This document shows, piece by piece, positions 42,670-55,925 of a DNA stretch of 64,000 nt. Each line of letters begins with the position of its first letter. Position 1 is the stretch's first letter. The notes under the pieces were generated by a model, which made no database searches, was not told the DNA's origin, and was given only the letters and a program-made list of their open reading frames with translations. Origin of the DNA: Ceratobasidium sp. AG-K (Eukaryota; Basidiomycota; Agaricomycetes; Cantharellales; Ceratobasidiaceae); contig JAWNGF010000001.1 in NCBI GenBank assembly GCA_037039685.1, positions 372,001 to 436,000 of the forward strand. Direction: 5' to 3'. The position numbers and the translations under genes were made by a program.

Positions 42670-43999
42670 TTCTGGTCCAACCTTGTTCAAGTCTTTAGCT
42701 CGGGCAGCCCTTTGGGCAGAGCCACCTTGCGATTGGTCGAAGGCGACGATGCCGCGGTCATGGTCAAACGGGTAGAAACCCTTTTAGAGGATTCGATGAA
42801 GGTCCTCAAGAGCCATGAGCGACTAATCCACGCAGAAGAATACAAAACCTTTGACATTGCACACCGTCGGTAGGTTACCCCACCAGCAGTATTACCCTCC
42901 CGGGCTGACCACTTCACTTCATCCATCCCCAGTCTCTTGCTGAGAGTCGTCGAAGTCAAGTCCGATCTCCAGAGTCAAGAGACTCGAAACTTGCTCTCCG
43001 CTAGTCCCGCGGAAAGGCAAGCGTATCAGAGCGAGGTCCATCAACTTTATCACCGCGCTCGGATCTACCACCGCGATGTGCTGGTGAGTGACGTCCGGCA
43101 GCCTACAGCTAAAATTACCTAACATAACACTCCTCCAGACGGCCAGTCGCCGAGCGCAAGAAAACGAAGACGAGATGCTTTTCAACTTTGACGAAAACCC
43201 TGGTTCAACTTCCGGGTCGTCTGAACAGGTACTACTCCTCTCGTCGTCTGAGCTCGGCTAACTCCATAAAGCCTACCGGGAGCACGACATGGTACTCTGT
43301 TATCTCTTCTCAACCAGGTTCTTCGCTGGGTTGGTCCGCTCATAACTCGCCAGCCCAAGTCGCTGATCGCATTCGACGTTCAACTAGATGGATCCTCTGG
43401 CCAATCTGAGCCCGGCTCTGATACTTCAACAGACGGTATGCTCAATCCACCATCTATTCGTTAGCTAGCTCATCCGTTGTCTCTTGCGGCCTAGCTGAAC
43501 CGTTCCTTGCTGTGGCTCACATTCGCGACAGCAATGAAGACGATCCAGAGGGAGAAGAGAAGTACAGAAGAATCCTGATCATGGAGAGCAAACGGAAGCG
43601 AATGATCATGATAGGTGCGTCTGTTCCAAGTACTACGCGCTGAGGCTAAGACGATGTTTGCCCTCCACCCAAAGATCCCAACCCCTGTTACCTGAAAGAC
43701 GGCGCCGAACAGGTCAACGGTGCGGGCCTCGCAGACTCGCCTATAATGAACCCATCGGCTGATTCACCCTCTCGTTACAGAGAGCTCTTTGCTCGAGATG
43801 TCCAAAGCCGGAGAGACGCTGCTCAGAGCCGCGGATCCAGAAAAGTGAGTTGGCTTTGGCGATTCCGCTCAGCTTGCTAAACCATATGTGCCCCAGCTTG
43901 GAAGGCTATCACGCAATCGGTAAACAGGAAGAGCCGTCTTGGGTGGATTCGATGATCCAGAGTATGGCGAGATTGGGTGTGGGGAGTCAAATGGTCTGA
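42670..43999 (+). CDS. Unknown protein, about seven exons
   Basis: I do not recognise this protein. The ATG at 42670 (MFWSNLVQVFSSGSPLGRA) is followed by short exons joined through GT-AG introns of about 50-80 nt with consistent frame: KRVETLLEDSMKVLKSHERL and a charged helical part, then YQSEVHQLYHRARIYHRDVL, an acidic piece (ENEDEMLFNFDENPGS), VLRWVGPLITRQPKSLIAFD, an acidic/basic piece (EGEEKYRRILIMESKRKR), and a C-terminal part ending SMARLGVGSQMV at 43999. No signal peptide, membrane segment or known domain is visible. The helical N-terminal region and charged linkers suggest a soluble, partly disordered protein. It lies head to head with the kinase-like gene. Confidence 0.6.
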
Positions 44000-46900
44000 A
44001 CACTACAGTGTGTCCCGCGCCCGAGCCAAAATTCGAGGTTCGAACGAGGGGCAGTGGCAAATGTGGCTTTGCTCCCATCTCTAGTTGTATCTGAGTTATC
44101 TTATTCTTTTTTGTCAGTTGTACTCCTGTGACAACGACCGTGCGTATCGTTGCTGTAGGTTAGTCCCATTCTGTATCCTCTGTCCCGTGTTGTGTTTTAC
44201 ATGCAAAGCTCTGCTATCATGTATACTACTCTATTGTCTGCTCCCAAAACAACTCTTTACAAATGAGAGCGCCCAGACGAGTTGGGTAACTGAATCTGTC
44301 TCTCGGAATAATAGGCATCGAAGTCGCTGTTCGTCGGCTGTACGCCGGATTGAATGCGAGGGGATAAAACACCCCCGGTAGTCAAAACGGCGAGCCGCGG
44401 GCACCCGTACATTCAGGGGTTGTACAGGTGTTGGGGCCGAGTTGATGTGACAGCGTTACACAGTCCCCGTTGTCACATTGCCTGTCGCATTCCCCCCTCC
44501 CGAGTTGCCAACAAACATTCACTCCCCGCTAAACCCCTTGGAACACCAGCGGGGTCTGAATAACGTGTATTTGTTCCATTATACTACGCATAAACTGCGC
44601 TCTGTGCTCACAATTAAGCACGCTCATACCTCCCTGCTTCAGTCCGCCCTCCCACGCAATCCTGATCCCCCAGTCGATGGCATTCGACTGTCTTGCGCGA
44701 AATTTGATCCACAATGCTCCGCAGAACAGCCCGGAAGTAGTACCGCCCTTTCAGGCGTGATCTTCCAGCTCCTCAGCCTTCCACCGAGGCGGCCGCTGTG
44801 GGAAGTCAATCGCTAGCACAATCTGTGGGTTTGATTCGCTCGAACATACTCTCTGCTTGTAGCATAGCTAACCATCACTGGTGTTTATCATGTTGTCAAT
44901 CCGTACGGCCTTCGCACGTCAGCGAAAATAGGCATCGAAGTTTTGCAGAACCAACTGAGCGGTTCAAGGAGGGGCCACATGGTCGGTTTCAACAGTCCAG
45001 GTTGATTGCCAGTGCGCTGCGTCGTGTCGTTGGTCTGGTAACTGGTCAACACTTTGGCATACGCTTGCCGAGGCCACTTTATCACGGGTAGTCCCGTTCA
45101 ATTTATGCGCTTGTTTCCTGCCTTGGACCAAGACCTCTCCAGAGAAACCTCCGAGATATGGGCCACATTTCTGATACATTGTTAACATGAGTCGTAGCCA
45201 AACACTTCGCTTAGGTTGTCGCTCCCACCTCCTTCCCATCCCACGCTCAGCCAGTGGAACAAGACCCCCTCTTACTTCCTACTCAACACGCCGACATACC
45301 TCGCTACCACCTCCTTGAGCCGCAACACTACGGCACCGCGTCGAAGTTCCCGCAATCTGCTCCGACAGAATCAAGTGAGCCGTCCGGGCCGACTCAGCTG
45401 ATAAAACTTTCCCAAACCTTCGAATCTAAATGTACGGTCACTCTGGTGCATCACGCCTGCGAAATGTTCCGGCGTTTTGCTTGTCACACTTACAAGGAGG
45501 ACCATCCCAGCAAGCCCATACTTGTAGAAAAGGCGCGTCCCATCGTATTCCTTTAATATGGTTGTTGATCCTGCCGACGTGATTTCTCGACGTACTAGGC
45601 CAAACGTTGGGTTATGGCCGATCGTGATTGGTACACAGTTTCTAATCCCACCACGCGCCTCATTGAACAACGGTGAGCCTTATCATTCCAGGTGAGCATA
45701 GTCTCTGAAACATTTGCAGGAAGAAGCGGCTCAGGTCATCCCGTATACGTTACAGACTCTATAGACTGTAGCAATCAACCATAAAATGGTGTGTTTAAAA
45801 GGTGAAAATACCATGCTCAAATCACCGCTTAAGGGGAACTGTGGTTTAGGATCGAGTGAGCGAGAAATGCTTGGAACAGCATCGCTCTGCGCGTCATCAT
45901 TCATCAGCAAACTATCGCCGCGCTCGGGAGCATTGATCCACTCCCAGGCGCTAGTTAGGTTCGACGAACTCGATGTCGTGCCCTCGAGCGCTTATGAGTA
46001 CCGGGAGGTGCCTGGAGTTGTTGGGCCAGATCTCCCTAGTGCTTGTTTGCTGCTTCGGGACACTGAGGAGCCCTCGGATGCCCGCTGATCGTACCCCTAT
46101 CGTTTACTTTAGACCTACCCTGCCCTTATATAGTGCGCTTCGGTTCTGTTCTCGGCGGTGGGACCTTGTGTACTTGTCGCCGATTTAATGTATTTCTTTT
46201 TGAGAAGGCTGGTCACGTGAGCTACTCGACTCACACCTCATATCATGCTTTGGAATTTTCAGATACTCATTAGGAGTATATTCAACCCATCAAGCCGAGC
46301 GAGGTAAATCTCGAACTTGCTTTCAAGTTCCGCAAGGTCAATCATGAATGAACGACCCCAGTAGCGAAGAAAGCGCTCAGTGCTAAACATTGATTGGGGT
46401 TATTTGGCTCATATCTTACCCGGTTTTGAAATCTCTCGGGATTGCTGGTCGTGGCTTCATGCACATCAGCACCAGAACAATCCGACCCACTAAATAGTAA
46501 CCCAATCAACCCGTTTAGCACTGTTAACTTAGGCATATGCGCGATGAGTATGAAATTTCGCCTAACTTGGGCGGCCTATGGCGTGTTACATACGTGGTTT
46601 CTATATGGATATACAGGCAGGAAATCTATATACACCTGTGACTGGGTATGTTTTCAACTCTATGGTAGGCGACTTGCATGGGAAACGGTTCGGAGATGTC
46701 GGAGATGGCCAGAATACTGGCTTAATGGCAATGCTATATGGCTGAATTGTGCTACAGTAGTCATAGCGAGGAAATTCAAAGCGTGACCATTCGAAAGTTC
46801 TCACGACGTTTCAAGCAGTGGGCATACCTCGGCCGAGGGTACCCTCCGCAGCGCATACTCCAGAAGGCTAAGGTCAGATCTCCTGCTTTTCATGGAGCGT

Positions 46901-49900
46901 GACCACACTGGGTATGTCAAGCACCTCAATCAAATCACTCGGACGGAGTTTGCTGGTTACGACAATAATATCACACATGCCATTTGTGCCTCCTCCATTC
47001 ATTTTCGGTGGATTCGGATTCCCACATCGGTGTTGCCACAGACCTGAGCCACCGGACAGGTTGGTTTAAAATGAAATTGATTACTGCAACCCGCTACGCA
47101 TCGGGTGAGATCAATAAAAGAAGGTTAGCTGGTCCAGTGGATGCGTTGAGAGAGAGCTTGCCGCTGGAGGTTGCAACTACAGTGATTACAATAAACAAGC
47201 ATAGCGGGAAGCACACGAGGGCGGTGCCGTGATTAGTATAATAGCTGGTACATAGTGTTTTTCATCGGCTCATAATGAGAGCTTGGTACATTCCAATGAC
47301 ATGGTTGCTCGACTTGCCAAAATCACTCTGGAGGCTAAGCGCACCGAATTCTAGCCGCATCAGCACTGAGAACTCATGGCTTACAACACTAGACGTGTCC
47401 ACTTTCAGTGACCGATGCGCTGAAGATTATCTTCAGGAGTGACTGGGGGACAAATTAGCCCCACAACCTATTCAAATTTCCCCTTTATGGTACTGATGAC
47501 CGCAAACTATGTGCAAGGTGACTGAAAAATGATGTAATTCATCACTAAAAGCGGCCATTTTCGGTTCAGTGCATTTGCTGACGTTATTCAGTAGCCTGAG
47601 ACCCCACAGTGTAAATACCTGCGTGATATCGCTTCGTACCGGTGCTAAACCTCAGGTGAAGAGACAATGGCTCTTGCAATCAAGCGCTTACATCTATTTG
47701 TGTGAAATAAGAGATATGAGAGGACTACATGTGTACGAGCCAGGGAATCGAGTCGATGGTTGCGATTGTCTCGCGCATATGCTCTGGCTAATAGCATGCC
47801 ATGCGTAGCTCATTTTTTCCCATATGGCTCCCCACTCATCAGCGTGAAAATAAAGGGAACGCCCGGAGTACGCTCTCTCCGTCCGATCCATCGATATAAT
47901 TTATTGGTTTTATATCCATCTGTGTGTAAATCCATCCAATTTCAACAGACCTTTCAGTTATTATTAAACCGTACAGAACTATAATAAGACTACATGTTTA
48001 GTTTTCCCCGTACTGCTCGCCATCAGTCTCAATCCGCATATTACTTGGCACGCAGCATTCACCCCTTGCCGCCAGCTTACAAACCCTTCTGAAGGGTGTC
48101 CACGGAGGGGGCGCTGGTCATAGACACTACGTTAATCCATTTGTTACTACATGTAAAAATCCAAGATGAAAATTGAATGTCGTGAAGCAGGATAAGAAAC
48201 ATGGTTAGCCGTGCCTAACGCTGGTCTATACATACATGTTCGTAACCCTCGTCTTGCAGCTTATGATGGCACGGTCACTTTACGAACTCCACACCGTCAC
48301 TAGGCCCTAGCCTAATCATCGGCTACTGGCTTCCATTGCATGGATCCACGGCCACGAACATCCAGGATCTTCAATCAATGAATAAACGTGAGCTTTCGTT
48401 CGTAGTAATCGCCGTACAAGACTCCCTATGTAGTGCCTAAATGCACAACAACTCAACGGCGTCTAACGTGTGCGTCCAGCAAGTTCCATTTGTTTGTTGT
48501 ATCGGAGTAAAGTGAAGTAAATGCTATGATAAAAATCAAGCAAAGTGGAAATTCATCAATATTTTGAGACACGTGAGCAGATAAGGATGCGAGGTCCAGT
48601 ACAGTAAGAACATATTGACAGATACAGAGTCCCATGTCTCGTGAGCAAAAGTATTAAGCGATGACCAGTAGAAATTAATCAATGATATTCTGACTCAAAC
48701 GTACCTCTTGATAGCGAAGTATGAGATTTGTAGCTAGCACATACGTTATCACTGGCATGATCACATACCCATTGCGCGCAGAATACGATCCACCTAATGG
48801 CGACCTTCGATGACGTCTGAACGTTTTTATTTATTTATTTAAATTTTTTATCGCTCTTGCGGGAAAATGATTCTTCTTCAACGTTAGGGGGATTAGTGGG
48901 AGGATATGATGTACCAATATAATGCACTCGTGTTTATGCGGCTCCATAGATAGAAAGATGACGCTTGGCGCTACTGGAGCTCTCCCTCAATCCCTTTCAT
49001 CGACGAGCTACTGGGGCATAGCGAGTTGCAAGAAGACCTAGACTTAGCAGTCAACACGGAGATAAAGTTAAGTAGCAGTTCAACTCATCGAAGCCTTAAT
49101 CAACTCTGTTTCAGATAACAAACCAATATAATACATCTCGGAACTCGAGTATATTGGAGAACACTCTATGAATACGTGTATGCGTATGGATGCCGATCCG
49201 GGGGCCGGTCCCTCACCCTTGATCTAGGTGCTTTGACTATGTTTGGGCACCCACATGTAGGTATGATAGTGTAGTACGCGCAGCTCCTAGCTTAGACCAA
49301 CTTGAATGTTGAGAAACGAATGGGAAAACGTAGGAAAATGTTCAAGCGGGACATCCACTACAATGAGTTCATTAGCTATTATGGTTTTGCTGTAAGGATT
49401 CGAACCGCCAATTTCTGCGCAACATTTGCGAGTTGAAATCTAAACTTTTAGCATTGGTGGGGCGGCGAACTGCGAGCACAGAGCCGATAAACAACGTCAT
49501 TTGGAGGATTCGGACAACATTAGGTGGTAGATCACGCGACCAATTGTTGGTTGGTTGTGACTCTTGACACCAAGCGCGTCACAACGCAATACTCCACCAC
49601 GACCTCCTCAGCTCGGCGGACGACTGACGTGTGATGTACCTTGCCGGTTTGTTTCCTCCCAGCTTCAGGCTCTTAGACGCAATCTGCCCGACCTACTCTG
49701 GTGTCATCGACTGCCTTGCGTCTTCTATGGAGTTTTCAACCTTGCAGCAGCCGCCTGGTCCTCACATTGTACTCCTCTCAACATCATCTTCGAGCCTATC
49801 GCGTTCGGAGAAACACCACACGCTTCTGGTTGAGAGGGGCTAAGAAATCCTAGTTGCTGGGGGCTCCCACGAACTTGGCTGGATTCCCAATTCCAACTGG

Positions 49901-50972
49901 TTCATCGTGTGTCCAATTTTACCGCGATCTGCGTAGCAACACTCAATTAGGCCTAACTCTCAGACCTGCTAGGAACTCTCCCGGAACCTGTCGGTAATCC
50001 GATGCAACGATACTACGACTGGGCAGCTACAAACATTGCCCTAGATTTTGTCTCACACTTGAAAATCTGAACTGTCCAGGACTATCTCTTATGTGGATCG
50101 CTATTGGGCCTACATGATGGTAGTCTACGGGTATTACTCACTGTATGGCAAAACTGGTGGCGTGCCCCACTTATCCATGCCCGGACACGTGTGTGGCGCC
50201 AACGTCCGCGTAATTCCAAGGTCGGTGCGAATCTTCCTGAGCAACTTGGATATCCCCGCGGCGTTTTCTAGCCCTTGGTTTGGAGTAAATTTGATAATGT
50301 TCAGGATGCCCGCAATTGTTCGATCAAATCGTGAGATAGCAGTCATTCCTCATTGTTGTGGTCTTTGGAATAAAGCATTCGCACTGTTTACGTCATCTCA
50401 CGTCATTTCAAACTTCCCCACCTGCTTCATAAGTAGCCCGGACGGGATCACTCAGCGACTGGCCGTTTCCCGAGGACTGTTCGGCGATCGTTACACCGTT
50501 GTTGTCTGATGTAACGGTAATAGTGACTTGACCATTTCGGTCCCGCAGACATCCTCCTTTCCCCTATCACCTAATACATGTAAACTCAACTCCATTTCTT
50601 GGATATCCCTAAACTTTGGAGCCGACGGACACAAAGTCAAACTCCATCGTTACTGCATAGGCATCGGACTCTGAGCCGACTTGCTGGAGATGGTCGACAA
50701 CACCCACAACCATCCAGGTACAGTGCACACAAGGGAGGCGGGTTCGGAGGGCATTGCCGCCGCACCTGCGGCGGTTTAAACGGGCGCGCGCGTGTCGATG
50801 ACTTGGAATTCCCCGCATCTCTCCACGGCATGACCGGGACTACTTCCCCGGCCTGGGTAGCCCGATCATATTTGACAAGGTCACCCGCACCACTTGCGGG
50901 AATCGACCTTTCATAAGACGTCCTTCGGAATTGACGTTCCTCATTCCCCACCCACTCCAACCACCTGCAGAG
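44000..50972. other. 7-kb region without a supportable gene
   Basis: Open frames here are short (up to about 138 codons), found on both strands, and none reads as a known family or continues over convincing splice sites. The frames at 45254-45556 (ending in a charged, histidine-containing stretch) and 50093-50509 are the best of them but look compositionally random. The composition varies along the stretch, and a TTTATTTATTTATTT run is at 48827-48841. It may hold decayed genes or transposon remains too old to read. Confidence 0.4.
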
Positions 50973-52872
50973 ATGTCTGGATCTCGCTCCACCTCTCCTT
51001 CGCTCAAGCCCGAGCCTCAACAACATGTTGGCTTCCCAAGGACCAAGACAAGTCAATCACGTGATACAATGGTCGAGGAGCAAGCCGAGCTCGAGGCAGC
51101 AACTTCAGACGAACGGAAGCCAGCAGAGGGCCCCGGATCGCGGCCTCCTGTGCCAGAGAAGTTTGCGCATACCAGTCAGTACCCACCAATTATTCCTCAT
51201 TCGTTACTAATTAGTTTCACAGTCTTTGACCCGAAGATTGCGCACCTCCGAAAGGTTTACACCAAGATCCTAGTCATGACACTAGCGCTCACAATTGTAG
51301 TCATGTGGATCTGTCTACCAGTCTACTGGTACGCCGGTGAATCTGTGCCTCGAATACATTCTCTGACTATAATTGCTTGCTTTAGGGGTTCCCTCGCTCG
51401 GAGTGCAACTCATGCCCCCTCGCTGAAAACCTGGGTTATCGACCGTGACGGAGGCGAAATTGGCCAGGCAGTCGTCCAGGGACTGCTCGCCACAACTCAG
51501 GTATTTCTCTCCCGGTGGTAAACCTTATTCCAGAACTAATTTGATATGTAATTTCCAGTCGGGCGCAAAGCAACACTTGGGATGGGTCCAGGTTGCCGCA
51601 GATCAAGTCGGGGACGTCGGTGAGGCTATCGTCGATGAGCAAGCCTGGGGAGCCGTTGTTAGTAAGTAGAACGATTAGATCTACACTAGAAGTGTCCTTA
51701 ACAGTTTTCTTTGCTTAGTCAATGCTGGTGCCTCGGCTCGGCTTGCTGCGGCGAGGGCTTCCGGAGACTCGTCATACAGCCCTGCCTCCGCCATTACATT
51801 CTCCTATGCTCAGGCTCGAAATGAGCAGGCGACCGGGACGTACGTCAACCCGCTTACGACCGCGGCTCTGACTCAGGTATGTTCGCACCATGACCCTATG
51901 ATCCGGATGTTGACGATTACATTTCAGATCCTTCAACAATTCAACGCTCGTTCGACAGCGGCATACTTGACCTCCGTTTCCGGCAACGCAACTGCCCTTC
52001 AGGCTCTGACCGCTGCTCCGCAGACAATTTCTGGTGTATGGTGGACCACTGAGAACTTGCGTCCTTACAAGTACGTCCTCTTCTCACTTTGAACGAGATT
52101 GTATCCTAACAGTAAGCGTAGTGCCCCCGTCGCTACCGCAATCACACTCGTAGGACAGATCTACTTGTGTATTTTTGGTTTCATCATCGTATGTGTTTCG
52201 TCCTTTTCTATACCTGCCTAGTAACTAACCAACCACCAATAGACCATGTCCAATGATGCTGCCCGCGGGATCTTCGGACCCTTCCTTAAGCTTCGATCTT
52301 ACCTCTATCTGCGCGTTTTCGTCCCTCTCATTGCTTACTTGCCCCTTTCGCTCGCCTTCGCCATGGTCTCGCTTCCCTTCCATGCGCCATTCGGAGCCAA
52401 ATACACCTATGCTGGCGGATTCTTCCTGTACTTTGTCTACACCTACATGGGCATGGCTGCGCTTGGGCTCGCAACCGAGGCTATGGTCACCATCCTTACC
52501 CCCCGATTCATGGCGTTCTTCCTTCTGCCGTTGATCATTAGCAATGTTGCGGTCGCGACACTGCCATTCGAGCTCCAGCCGTGGTTTTACAAGTATGGTT
52601 ACGGATTCCCAATCTTGTGAGTCTCATTTCCATTTTGGTTTGCGAGATCGATTCTGACTGAAATTGGTTCTAGTAACAACACACAAGCCGTCCGCACCAT
52701 TTTGTTCAACACCAAGAACCATATGGGCCGCAGTGCAGGTGTTATTCTCGCCTGGGTTGTCTTGAGCTGTATCACCATCCCTCTGTTCACGATCATCATG
52801 CGCAGGAGGGACGAGCGAGCACACCAGAAGGCCATGCTAGAGAAGAACGGTGGGGAAAAGGGTACGGCGTAA
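50973..52872 (+). CDS. SNG1 / DUF3533-family membrane protein, nine exons
   Basis: Start at ATG 50973 (MSGSRSTSPSL). Exons by splice signals: 50973-51174, 51223-51328, 51386-51500, 51559-51661, 51719-51876, 51928-52070, 52122-52188, 52243-52616, 52674-52872. The N-terminus is hydrophilic. A membrane segment (ILVMTLALTIVVMWICLPVYW) is followed by a large outside domain with the family pattern: DRDGGEIGQAVVQGL, LGWVQVAADQ, YVNPLTTAALTQILQQFNAR. Then come four to five membrane segments, starting with AITLVGQIYLCIFGFII and with a GYGFPIFNNTQAVRTILF motif before the last one, and a charged tail. Yeast Sng1, the named member, is a plasma-membrane protein tied to resistance to nitrosoguanidine and control of membrane lipid asymmetry; the same role here is an inference. 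All splice joins keep frame, so the gene looks intact. Confidence 0.88.
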
Positions 52873-53065
52873 ATGAAATGGGCTCAACTACCGCATAGAG
52901 TAGACAGGGCTTTGTAGCATAGACGGACCAATTGCTTTGCATATGCTGTGACATTCATATTTTTATTCAATTACGTTTCAATAATACACATCATACCATC
53001 TTATTTGCTTGTTCGAGCCTTGCTTTTACAGTATACAACAAATTTATACGAACAGACCACGGTGT

Positions 53066-53724
53066 AGAAACAATCGCCCCAGGACTCGAGAAAAGCAGCT
53101 ATATAAATTATACGGTAAATACTGAAAGATACTAATATAGCAGCTATAAAACGCATCCGCTTGCACCTTTGTCATATGAGAAATGACTGAGTTAAAAAAA
53201 TAATATCAAACAAACCCACGGGTGTGGCTGCACAGTTCTGTAACAAGTGATCGAGCCCGCCCACACTCTGTCGGCACTGTCCGGCCAGAGGGATAAACTA
53301 CCTAATATGAGCTCATTATGATGGAACCGGTGTGATACTATTGTAGGCCGACTTACTTGGCTGCCTTAAGAATCAGGGTTACGAAATAAGTGAAAAAAGC
53401 GGCTGGTAAAGGATTTGAGTCTCAACTAACATTACACTTTTTGGAAGGACTCAGGTTGAATAGTGTGTGCCTATTGGGAAAGATAAGCGCGGTAAATACC
53501 TCTGGCCGGACAGTGCCAACAGAGTGCGGGCGGGCTCAATCACTTGTTACAGAACTGTGCAGCCACACCCGTGGGTTTGTTTGATTTTTTTTATTTAACT
53601 CAGTCATTTCTCACATGGCAAAGGTGCAAGCGGATGCGTTTTATAGCTGCTATATTAGTATCTTTCAGTATTTACTGTATAATTTATGTAGCTACTTTTC
53701 TCGAGTCCTGGGGCGATTGTTTCT
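53066..53724. repeat. Fold-back element with two 226-bp inverted arms
   Basis: Arm 53066-53291 and arm 53499-53724 are reverse complements with only about a dozen differences, separated by 207 bp. The outer ends read AGAAACAATCGCCCC and its complement; the inner ends read GGCCAGAGG. There is no coding frame. It resembles a fold-back transposon or large MITE; a palindromic recombination product is another option. Confidence 0.85.
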
Positions 53725-53823
53725 GTTGGAATTTCAGTCTCACGTAGTATAGCATATAATCATGTGACTTAGACGTTTCCGCGACAGTTTGTTAAAGGTG
53801 TCATGTCGAGGCATTCCAACCTC

Positions 53824-53978
53824 AGTTCTCTACTTCCACGTAGCACGAGCTGAGGTATGTTTTTGTTGTTTCTTTTCTATCTATGTTGCTCACGATATAC
53901 CTGTAGATACATTCTCTTTAGGTATATACAAAGTTCTCTACTTCCACGTAGCACGAGCTGAGATACATTCTCTTTAGC
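53824..53978. repeat. Direct duplication near the fold-back element
   Basis: A 31-base stretch beginning AGTTCTCTACTTCCACGTAG occurs at 53824-53854 and again at 53932-53962, spaced 108 bp. A second short word, AGATACATTCTCTTTAG, occurs at 53905-53921 and 53962-53978. The pattern suggests a shuffled tandem duplication. Confidence 0.75.
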
Positions 53979-54737
53979 TCGGCACGACGCGCTAATCGCA
54001 ATGGTTTCTACAACGTGGTCGGTTCGTATAATATTGTTGCATACTGTATCGATAAATCCACACCTCGTCAAGCTAGCTTTAGCCCAAGCGTTCCCTCGTT
54101 TCTTGTGAGGTTCGTCAAAGCTACAGCCTAGATCGTTTGAGACTAGGGACCACAGCTTCGCACAGGTAGAGTTAAATAATAAGTCGTGAGGGCCTGGTGT
54201 TGGCTACCCGGTCCCTTGGACTTCGACGACTACCCCCGAGCACGTTGGTAGTAGCCTCAGTCCTGGGTCTCTTGAGCTCCCATAGACGATGTTTTCCGGC
54301 ACAAATATATTTAAGCAACTCCCATGCCTCCTGTGGTACTATTTCAGCGGTTGCGTCCGCAGAACTTTAACATCGCGGCTCGTACCGTTTGCCTAGTTTG
54401 GAGTCTCTGGATTGTTTCGCGCTTCCATACCTCGAACTCATCCTCATCTCCTCGATTCAGGAACTCCCTGCGCTTTCGAGCCATTTTCTGTGCTTCCTCT
54501 CGTATACAATAAGAGTGTATTACAATACAAGTTACCCCACGGGGTGGGAATTGTCTGCCGACTGCATATCAATGCGTTAGACCGCGGGAGTTCAACGACT
54601 TGGAGGGGTAATACGTCCGAACTTACATTGGGTTGTAGCCACAAACTGATGTTCTGGCCTTCTATTCCTTGTTGTTGATACCATCCTTGAGCGAAATACT
54701 TAGCATATTAAGGTAGAAACTACGAATATTCCACCCC

Positions 54738-55296
54738 TTACTTTGTTTCCCGGCACGAATTGCACGGTCTTACGCATAGATATGCGTCGGGGGGAGATGT
54801 TGTCTCCGCGCCGCAAAACTTTGTGATACTCGTTTCAGAATATTTTTCTACTAATGCACCACGAACACGTACCGTACAGTGCTTAGAAAATAACAGCGCC
54901 GCATACTGTGGCTGAGACATCTCGGCCGGGCATGCAGGGACATCAGGGGCATTGTTCAAGACTCGCTGCCAGATATGAATCGTCGATCGCCGTAGAAGTA
55001 GCTTGCGGAAGAACTTATTGGTTCGAATCAAATTGACCATGTCTTCGGGTTCGAGATGGGATACTATCTATTATTGGAGTATGTGCCAAGTTATTTAGCG
55101 CTATCGTCGGTGATAAGTGACTTACCTCCAGGAATATCTCCTCCGACATTTGCATGATCGTTTTTAGGGCGCCTTTCTGACTCATTGTGTCTATATATTT
55201 CCGGCGGGCCGTATTCGGGTTCATTGCATTGCGTGCGCGCTTGGGCTTCCGACCAGGAGTTACCGCTTCACGTGCGCCTACATCGTTGCTCCCCAT
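54738..55296 (-). CDS. F-box protein, N-terminal part with cysteine motif (probably truncated)
   Basis: ATG at 55296 (MGSNDVGAREAV). A basic leader (PGRKPKRARNAMNP) precedes EEIFLE, then an intron of about 60 nt, then IVSHLEPEDMVNLIRTNKFF, completing an F-box. RSTIHIWQRVLNNAPDVPAC and PQYAALLFSKHC follow, as in the paralogues at 58047 and 61103. After a second likely intron comes a CGAETTSPPDAYLCVRPCNS segment, matching the ECGKYTATNADPFLLVRLCQ of the paralogue, with cysteine pairs that probably bind zinc. The paralogue at 60909-63450 continues for several hundred residues; here I find nothing more downstream. It is therefore either truncated or ends in exons I cannot see. Confidence 0.6.
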
Positions 55297-55902
55297 TGCT
55301 GCTGATGTTGCCTGGTCAGTTTAGTTCCTATTCTGTCGCGCTTCGCTTGATCTCGTTTCTAAGTACTTACAGCTAGTTTGAAAATTAGAGGACGTACACT
55401 GCTTGTGGTGGTTGATTGTCAAGTGGCCCGGACTCAAAAGCGCTTTTATTCACCGCAAGCGCTCGTAATCGGACATTCGCCGAATGCCGCATAGGAAACC
55501 TCGGCGTTCTCCCGAAGTACCTGAGGCTCAAGGGTTTAAGACTCTAATGTGGAAGCTAAGGCGCATGTGTCAACCTCGAACCTGGCGGAATCAATTCACT
55601 ATGGAAGCTCGGATTGTAGTGATCTAGTTAGCCAAAACAATGGTGAAGACCGATTGAAAGTATCAGGGCATCAATACTTAATTCCGGTCGGTATGCTTTT
55701 GTACAATATTGTATTACAAGCTTCAGCAATGCAAAACACCCGCAGTCACGATTACGTCAGACTCCTTCCTGCCGCATATAATGAGAAATCAGCTTCTTTA
55801 GGTATGCTTTTTTATCAAGACTTAAGCTACCATGGACGGCAATAGTGGACCATTGAACTACAAGGACCCTGTTAGACACCCAACCGTGAGTATAAACAGA
55901 CT
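55297..55902. other. Spacer between two minus-strand F-box genes
   Basis: About 600 bases. It holds the promoter of the gene to the left and possibly a short last exon of the gene to the right (after the donor at about 55934). No other feature was seen. Confidence 0.35.
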
Positions 55903-55925
55903 TTACGCGATATTATGAGACGTGC

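Larger units (their letters stand above)
53029..54046. repeat. Outer inverted repeats around the fold-back structure
   Basis: 53029-53076 (CAGTATACAACAAATTTATA...) matches the reverse complement of 53997-54046 with about 85 percent identity by eye. These ends enclose the fold-back arms and a tandem duplication, so the whole 1.0 kb may be a non-autonomous element or a stack of two. No transposase frame is inside. Confidence 0.5.

Noticed and set aside
49381..49465. Possible tRNA gene on the minus strand (GGTTCGAATCC and a CCA-like end)
   Set aside because: The T-loop word is present, but the T stem pairs poorly and I could not build an acceptor, D or anticodon arm. It may be a decayed tRNA-like or chance match.
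50609..51056. Minus-strand ORFs of 60-139 codons around the SNG1-like gene start
   Set aside because: They run antisense through the promoter and first exon of a well-supported gene and carry no recognisable motif.
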